A DNA stretch of 64,000 nucleotides, from NCBI GenBank assembly GCA_965153455.1, contig OZ234494.1, forward strand, positions 1,178,001 to 1,242,000, in the 5' to 3' direction. The notes beneath the pieces are model-generated. The model had not been told where the DNA came from, ran no database searches, and saw only the letters and a list, made by a program, of their open reading frames with translations. The position numbers were made by a program, and so were the translations under genes. Below, piece after piece: positions 58,283-64,000 of the stretch; the stretch's first letter is position 1, and each line of letters starts with the position of its first letter. This DNA comes from Sphagnum compactum. Taxonomy: Eukaryota; Bryophyta; Sphagnopsida; Sphagnales.

Positions 58283-61091
58283 ATGGCTGCTTCTTCGTTG
58301 CATAAGAATAATCGTCAACATGTGTGGAGTTTGGCGCTGTTTCTCTTTGTGGCCACGCTCTTGCTTGTTTCCGTGGAAGGCTTCAAGGTGAAACCACCCG
58401 GTATGTATGAGTTGGAAATCTCTCTCTCTCTCTCTCTCAAACATTCAACTTTATTCAATTCATTTGTCTTGATTGATTGACATCCTCAAGGTTGCTAGGG
58501 TTTGTGGGTGGGGGCAAATTTTGGTAGTTTGTATTGATTTTATTTTATTTTATTTTGGGGTTGTTTCTCTAGCTAGATATTGTCATGGATGGAATTAGGG
58601 TTTGTGTTTTGTTGCTGTTCATGTGGTTTTTTTTTTTTGTTTTTTTGGGTTGTGTGTGTGCGTGTCAAATTTTGTTCTGTTTTGAGATGTGAGAGCTTTA
58701 GCTTTGAGAGTGGGAGAATTGGCAGCAGGGAAGTGGATTTTGGATAATCTTTGTACCAGGGTTTGATAGTTGGGAGAATTCTTCATTTGGAACGATGGGG
58801 TTAAATCACTCACTTTTAGGTCTTTGGTTTTTGGGATGTGTTTTTCAAGGCATAGTTTCCACCTTGAGGAGATCTGCGGGGAAGGAATTAGGCTTTGTAG
58901 CCAAGGATGTGAAGAACTATGTGTGCGACACATGCATGCAGCTTTCACAGAAAGCACAGTTGGTACTAGCAAACCCTGACACAGTGCAGGAGGTGATCAG
59001 CTTGGTGGAGGACCATATGTGCAGGCCCCTTCAACCAGGCCTGCAGACCAAGGTCATAACACATGTCTCATTTTTCGCTATCCCTGTCTTGAAAGGGAGA
59101 AGAGGATGTAGATTATTCTGTATGTGTTTTTTGGCAGTGTCATCTTTGCAGAGAGGTTTAGGGCCTCATGAGTTTTGTCTTTTTTGGCTCTGGTGTTTTT
59201 GCAGTGTGAGAATATGGCTGAGGCATATGTGCCTGCAATGCTTTTGGAGCTAGAGGCAGAATTGGGACCTGATAAACTTTGCTTTGAAACAGGCCTTTGC
59301 ACTTCCACTGCTGTGGAAGCTGCCATCGGCAATAAGAAGGCTTGTGCAGTATGCCAGGATTTTGCCACAGATGCACTGACCTACTTGGAAAAGAATAAAA
59401 CCCGGGAAGAGATTATCATTGCTCTTCATCTTGCATGCTCTCAACTTCAAGACCTCAGCAAGCAGGTGTGTTGCTACTCTGGTTCTGTTGTGTTTCCCTT
59501 TTCTTCTTTTCAAGATAGCTTACAGCTATAGAACTAGATCATGCATGTAACCTTTTGATGACTGTGGATTTGGAATTGGAAGCAGTGTGATCTCCTCGTG
59601 GATCTATACACCCCACGCATGATGCAACAGCTGAACAACATCACACCCCAGGAGTTCTGTGAAATGACCAAGCTCTGCAAACCACCCAAGCTGACATGGA
59701 AACGCAATGACTGTGCAACCTGCCAGTTTGTTATCCTAGAAATCAAGCTCAAGCTTCAGGACCCCAAAGTACAGGTTTGTGTTCTTGACGTTTCCATACG
59801 TCAAAGACAACATGCTTGCAGCTTTCATCTGTGTTCTTGGCAATTGATCACTCTGTGTCTGTCTCACATTTAGTTGCAAAACAGTTCCTTCTTGTATTGT
59901 GCATCATTGTGTGGATTGTTTTGCAGGCAAAGCTGCTTGAGGTCCTTCTCAAAGGGTGCAACAGAGTCACTAACCATGTTGAAGAGGTTAGTAGCAATTC
60001 CCTCTCTCTTGCCCTCAATATGTGACACTTGTAAGTTCTGGAGTGTTGGGAAAATCTTTGCTCCTGTATCACCTTTTTCAATTCTAAGTTAACAGTTCTG
60101 GACTGGATCCACCCAGTCCACTAGCATGAAAAAGTAGGCCTGGCCTCTTATGACCTGAATTTTGGATATCCTGCTCCAAGTTCTCCCATGAGTCCTTCAT
60201 TGAACTCATGGGGACTTGAATGTTTGGTCTTCAGTGGTGTTAAAGAGATCTTTAGAGCATCACTTGCAAGGAATTGCCAAAACATCTTAATCTGATGTTG
60301 AAACTTGAAAGGATTTCAATTTGGAGGCATTAAGAGGCTTGTTGGAAGATTTGGTTGATGCTAGTGGTTCTACTTTGTCTGTATTACTGACCCTCCTAAA
60401 GAAAACTCAAAATGAAACATCATCAGGTAAGAAGGGCATTCAAAATTCTGACACAGATTTTCATCAATCCCTACTGAATCCCATCAATGGTTGTTGCTTG
60501 TGTTGACATGAGGAAGGTAGTACTAGCATTTGCAACCTTGTGCAATTCATTGTCATAGCAACTGCTACCACAGGGAAGGCCTTCTTGGCAGCTTGTGTCC
60601 TTTATCTACATGGTGATAGGTTTAAACCAATTTGGATCTTGCTGACTTTGCAAGAACAGCAGCAGGTGATTCAACAACTGCTGTGAAGAAGCTGTTGTGA
60701 GCCTTCCAATTTCACTTAGTCATGGTGACCGTAGGGGGTGGTTTTGAGGCTTGGTTTGTGTTCTAATCTTGGCTGGAGCTTTTACTAGCAACCTCTTCAG
60801 AAATAGGCTTGTTATATGGGTACCAGGAATGGCATATACAAGAGATTTGACGATGTGATGTTGGTTAATTGAGGACTCTTTGTTTTCTGTGGTATGCAGT
60901 GCAAGGGAATAGTGGAACAGTATGGTCCCTTTATCCTGGAAAACCTGGATCAAATTCTGGACTCAAAGGCAGTATGCTGCAAGATTGGGGTGTGCCCGGC
61001 AATGCCTTGCCCTCATGTTATTGCATGGGCCAAGTTGAGTGAGCAAACAAAGCCTGTCATTGAGTTGCCCCAGGCAGATTTAATGGCATAA
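58283..61091 (+). CDS. Secreted protein with three saposin-B domains
   Basis: Six exons fit with phases agreeing: 58283-58400, 58850-59052, 59205-59465, 59586-59774, 59927-59986 and 60900-61091, giving about 340 residues. A signal peptide is clear (SLALFLFVATLLLVSVEG, residues 16-33). Three saposin-B units follow, each opened by a CxxC (CDTC, CAVC, CATC), with a third cysteine, then a fourth at the start of the next exon, and two closing cysteines (CFETGLC, CEMTKLC, CKIGVC). The third unit has an extra cysteine (VCCKIGVC). The intron before the fourth cysteine is phase 0 in all three units, consistent with internal duplication. Saposin-B proteins bind or extract lipids, typically in lysosome or vacuole lumen after processing. 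The exon 2 donor (AAG then GTCATA) is weak, but the phase and homology support it. No SapA domain was seen. Confidence 0.9.
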
Positions 61092-62400
61092 AGCATTGAT
61101 GAAAGTAGTGGCCTGGTAGAAAATAAGATGAAGAGTGTGCTCTTGTAGGATAATTACAGGGTAGGTAGACTTTTTTGTTTATTAAAATATGTTTCTAGGG
61201 ACTTCCTTCAACTGGTTGTTTGTAGATATTTGGTGTCAGGGTTAAGAATCCTCCAGAGAAATCAGACAGGCAATAGAGTGCCTGTACATCATCATCAATT
61301 ATTTATCCCTAATACATCCAGAAGGACAAGCTGCTGTAGATGTCATATTTGACATTGTGAGTCCAATATCCTCCATTACTGTTCAATCATGTTTAAATGT
61401 GCAGTACTTGTGTACATGCCCACCATGAATTCATATTTAGCAGCAGTTCTTGTACTGTGATTTCTGTAAAGTTTTATCGCCCAAGCTCCTTCAATCACAC
61501 CATGCTTAGTAATGATCCCAAACTGTGATGGGCAGATTGCTGCTGTCAGAATGGTTTAGGTTTTTGGGCTTTTGTGACATTCTTCATGTTGTACTGACAT
61601 TTGTAAGAAATGTACAACAACACAGCAATATGCTTTTGATGTCAGGCTTGAATTATATCATCTTAGTTAAAGCTGGCCTCTTGGTTATAACATATTTTTC
61701 AATGGCATCAGCAGCTCCACCATCCACAGGCTCAAGGCATTTAACATGTCCTCTGGGTGTGTGGTGGCCAATCGATCCTTACCCAAATTTCTTCCTCAGG
61801 TGTTATGGCCATGGTGTAGGCTTGGGAATCTTTTGTGCTTTGTTTTGGCACTGACCTCGGAACCATGTAAACAGATCCCTGATAGTTAATCAACTACACC
61901 ATTTTCGAGTGCACATGCTTTGTATTAGTCCAGAAAACACATACATTAGTGCACTGAGGAGTTGCAACCACCATCACAAACCACCATCATAAATTTGTTT
62001 TAGGGTGCAAAGTGAGGTTAATTTCTAGAAAACAGTAAGGTTTTGAGAATTGTTGTTAGGCTTCTTCTAGAAAAAGAGTACTTGAGAATTGTTGACCCAT
62101 CGCAGTCTCGGTACTGTTGTGTTTGTGACGAATGGTTGACCCATCACATTTCAAAGCACTGGGATTGTGACTTCCCCCCCAGTCATGACGTCTGGGTCAC
62201 AGCAAGGGCATGAGGAAGAAGAAAAAGGCTCATGGTAAGCAGCTTTATCTGGTAGGTGGAGTAGTAGTAATATTTGAGGGCGGTGCCATTCTAATAATCG
62301 CTGTAAAAACTCAGAACTATTCACATTTTTCTGGTCTAATCCTGGATAATTTCCAATTGACAAGAAGCTAACCAACAATTTCTGATGCATCTGGAGTTTG
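61092..62400. other. Saposin 3' region, no further gene
   Basis: Likely 3' untranslated sequence followed by intergenic DNA. A 109-codon frame at 61525 shows hydrophobic stretches but no family motif and is treated as chance. Confidence 0.4.
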
Positions 62401-64000
62401 CTGCATCATGAATAAATTTGCTAAAATGCTTACCTACCTGGGAACAGAATTGAGATGAAGAAATATTCACAAGAAATTCTGATCAGTTGAAGATGAAGCA
62501 CTCATGGAGACTACAATTGCGCAGCTGGTAATGAAGAAGGATTACTGCCATAATGATTCAATCTAAGGATTTTGATTTCAGGAGGACTGAGATGAAGGAT
62601 TGAGTTCAAAAATTAGTCAAGGATTCAGATGATGATTTCTTGATAAAAAATTGATCGGTGACAGATTTCGTTAGTGGAGTGAAAATCAGAACTCTCAAGA
62701 GATCATACAAACAATGAAGAATATTATGATGGGATTATAGAGTTTAGAGGTCAAGATTCCAGAACTCTGATCATTTTCTGGTCGATGAACCTGATCCCAT
62801 ACAAACGGTGTTTTGTGGTAGGCCGGCACAATCATCATCATCAGCAGCATCATCACATTGGAGCTTGATTCTGATCATGGGCCATGGCTCGGCATAATTT
62901 GGATTCTAGTGGCCGCTACTCCTGTTTTTCTGGTCAGTAATTAATCACAGCAAGAACTCGTGGTTTTTGCACTCAACATGATGGGCGCAGCTGTGGATAA
63001 AGAAACCCAATTATCTGCACAGAGGTTTTGCACAAAAAAGAGGCTTTTCTAATCGCCATGATGATTTCGCTCTTGATCATGATCCATGTGCCGTGAAGTT
63101 ATAGCCATTGAGCAAATCGTGTCTTGAAGGAGCTAATTTGATGGTGATCGAGCTGTGACGCTGATCGAGCTCTCGTGCTTGACAGCCGGTCCCACTTAAG
63201 ATAGATTAGGACTAGGTCACTAGAGACTCTTATCTGCCTGGTAATGTACGCTAGCTGCTGCTGTTAATGCTTCTGCTAGAAATCCACCAATGGAAGTTAC
63301 AAAGCTGATTACATTATGCTTGGAGATCAATGGAGTGACAGAGAATCAAGCTTTTGCAAATCAAGATGATTTCTTCCTCTTCTTCTTCTTCTTCTTCTGA
63401 TCGGTGAGCATTTTGGAACCTTGATTGTAGAGCATTAAGCATGATCTTCTCCAAGCTTCCACAAACATTGCTTGCGAGTCCGGCTAGGATATTAGTAAGT
63501 GGTTTTACAACTTACGAGAGATCAGACTTATTGCAGAGCAATTTACTTTGCGAGCTTAGAATACATCAATTCCATGTGCTAATGATGATTGGAACAACAA
63601 TATTTGTCGTCATCACAGGTCATGACTCATGTGATGAGAACTTTGTGGGATTTGATTCTTTGCTAGACATGCTCCTAGTTAAGTTTGGATTCGGAGAGTC
63701 GCTAGCTGCTAAGGTGGTATGTAGAGCTTCAAGGGCCTGATTCTCTTGTGTTCCAAATGCTGATCAGCTATGAAGCTCAGTGTTATAATCAGCTCGTGCG
63801 ATCAAGAGTTGTCTGTAATTTGAGAGTGTTGGAAGATCATGACATGAGCACAGCATTTCAATCCCAAGTCCTTGCAATGTTTTGACTCTGAATTAAGGGT
63901 TTGTGGTGGATCAAAGCTTGGTCATGTTGCAATCAGTTTCATGTACGTCGAGGTAGTACTTCATGCGCTCAGACGTTGTCGAAAGGCTTCCTGCGTGTAT
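62401..64000. other. GATC/AGCT-rich stretch, possible flank of a further gene
   Basis: Composition changes here: many GATC, AGCT and GATGATGA words and a CTT microsatellite at about 63370-63397, similar in style to the introns of the OCT gene. A 99-codon frame at 63441 has no recognisable motif. It may be the promoter or introns of a gene beyond the window edge. Confidence 0.3.

Noticed and set aside
61525-61854. 109-codon hydrophobic frame downstream of the saposin gene
   Set aside because: Within the probable 3' region, no conserved motif, composition of non-coding flank.
1-64000. CRISPR array, prokaryotic operon, prophage or defence system
   Set aside because: No regularly spaced direct repeats, no tightly packed gene rows, and all recognisable genes are spliced and eukaryotic.

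Overview
The window is nuclear DNA from a land plant with a large, repeat-rich, AT-rich genome. Evidence: spliced genes with GT-AG introns, two eukaryotic tRNA-Asp genes with pol III terminators, a plant-type DYRK kinase, an organic cation/carnitine transporter, a saposin-type protein, a nuclear NDUFAF7 relative, a Ty3/gypsy LTR retrotransposon and several MITEs. I cannot name the species. A bryophyte, lycophyte, fern or gymnosperm all fit, and this is inference only. No bacterial-type system, CRISPR array or operon is present.

Layout. 0.6-3.7 kb (minus): eight exons join a stomatin-like-2 (SLP2) segment to the C-terminal two thirds of NDUFAF7. All splice phases agree, but two frameshifts and one broken donor suggest a decayed chimeric gene. 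4.4-5.2 kb: two copies of a ~290 bp repeat, with a third copy at 43.5 kb. 6.47-6.77 kb: a PIF/Harbinger-like MITE. 7-23 kb: mostly an AT-rich gene desert with repeat fragments, a 65 bp tandem repeat, an inverted-repeat element and a few exon-like islands. 23.4-26.2 kb (plus): an intact three-exon OCT transporter. 27.1 kb: tRNA-Asp. 29.9-30.1 kb: Raf-like kinase remnant. 31.5-31.8 kb: LINE endonuclease remnant split by a 140 bp CACTA-like MITE. 33.75-43.02 kb: a complete but dead Ty3/gypsy element (minus) with two ~1.1 kb LTRs and a nested solo LTR between gag and protease. 44.4 kb: second tRNA-Asp, inside a block that partly duplicates the first tRNA locus. 47.2 kb: second copy of the inverted-repeat element. 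49.0-56.1 kb (plus): a DYRK kinase gene with an intact catalytic core. 57.3-58.0 kb: a duplicated promoter segment. 58.3-61.1 kb (plus): a secreted protein with three saposin-B domains. 62.4-64 kb: a compositionally distinct stretch with no gene I can assign.

The genes do not form a pathway. The intact protein genes are a membrane transporter (OCT), a regulatory kinase (DYRK) and a lipid-interacting vacuolar or secreted protein (saposin). The most unusual object is the SLP2-NDUFAF7 chimera, because both parents are mitochondrial proteins and the junction is splice-compatible.
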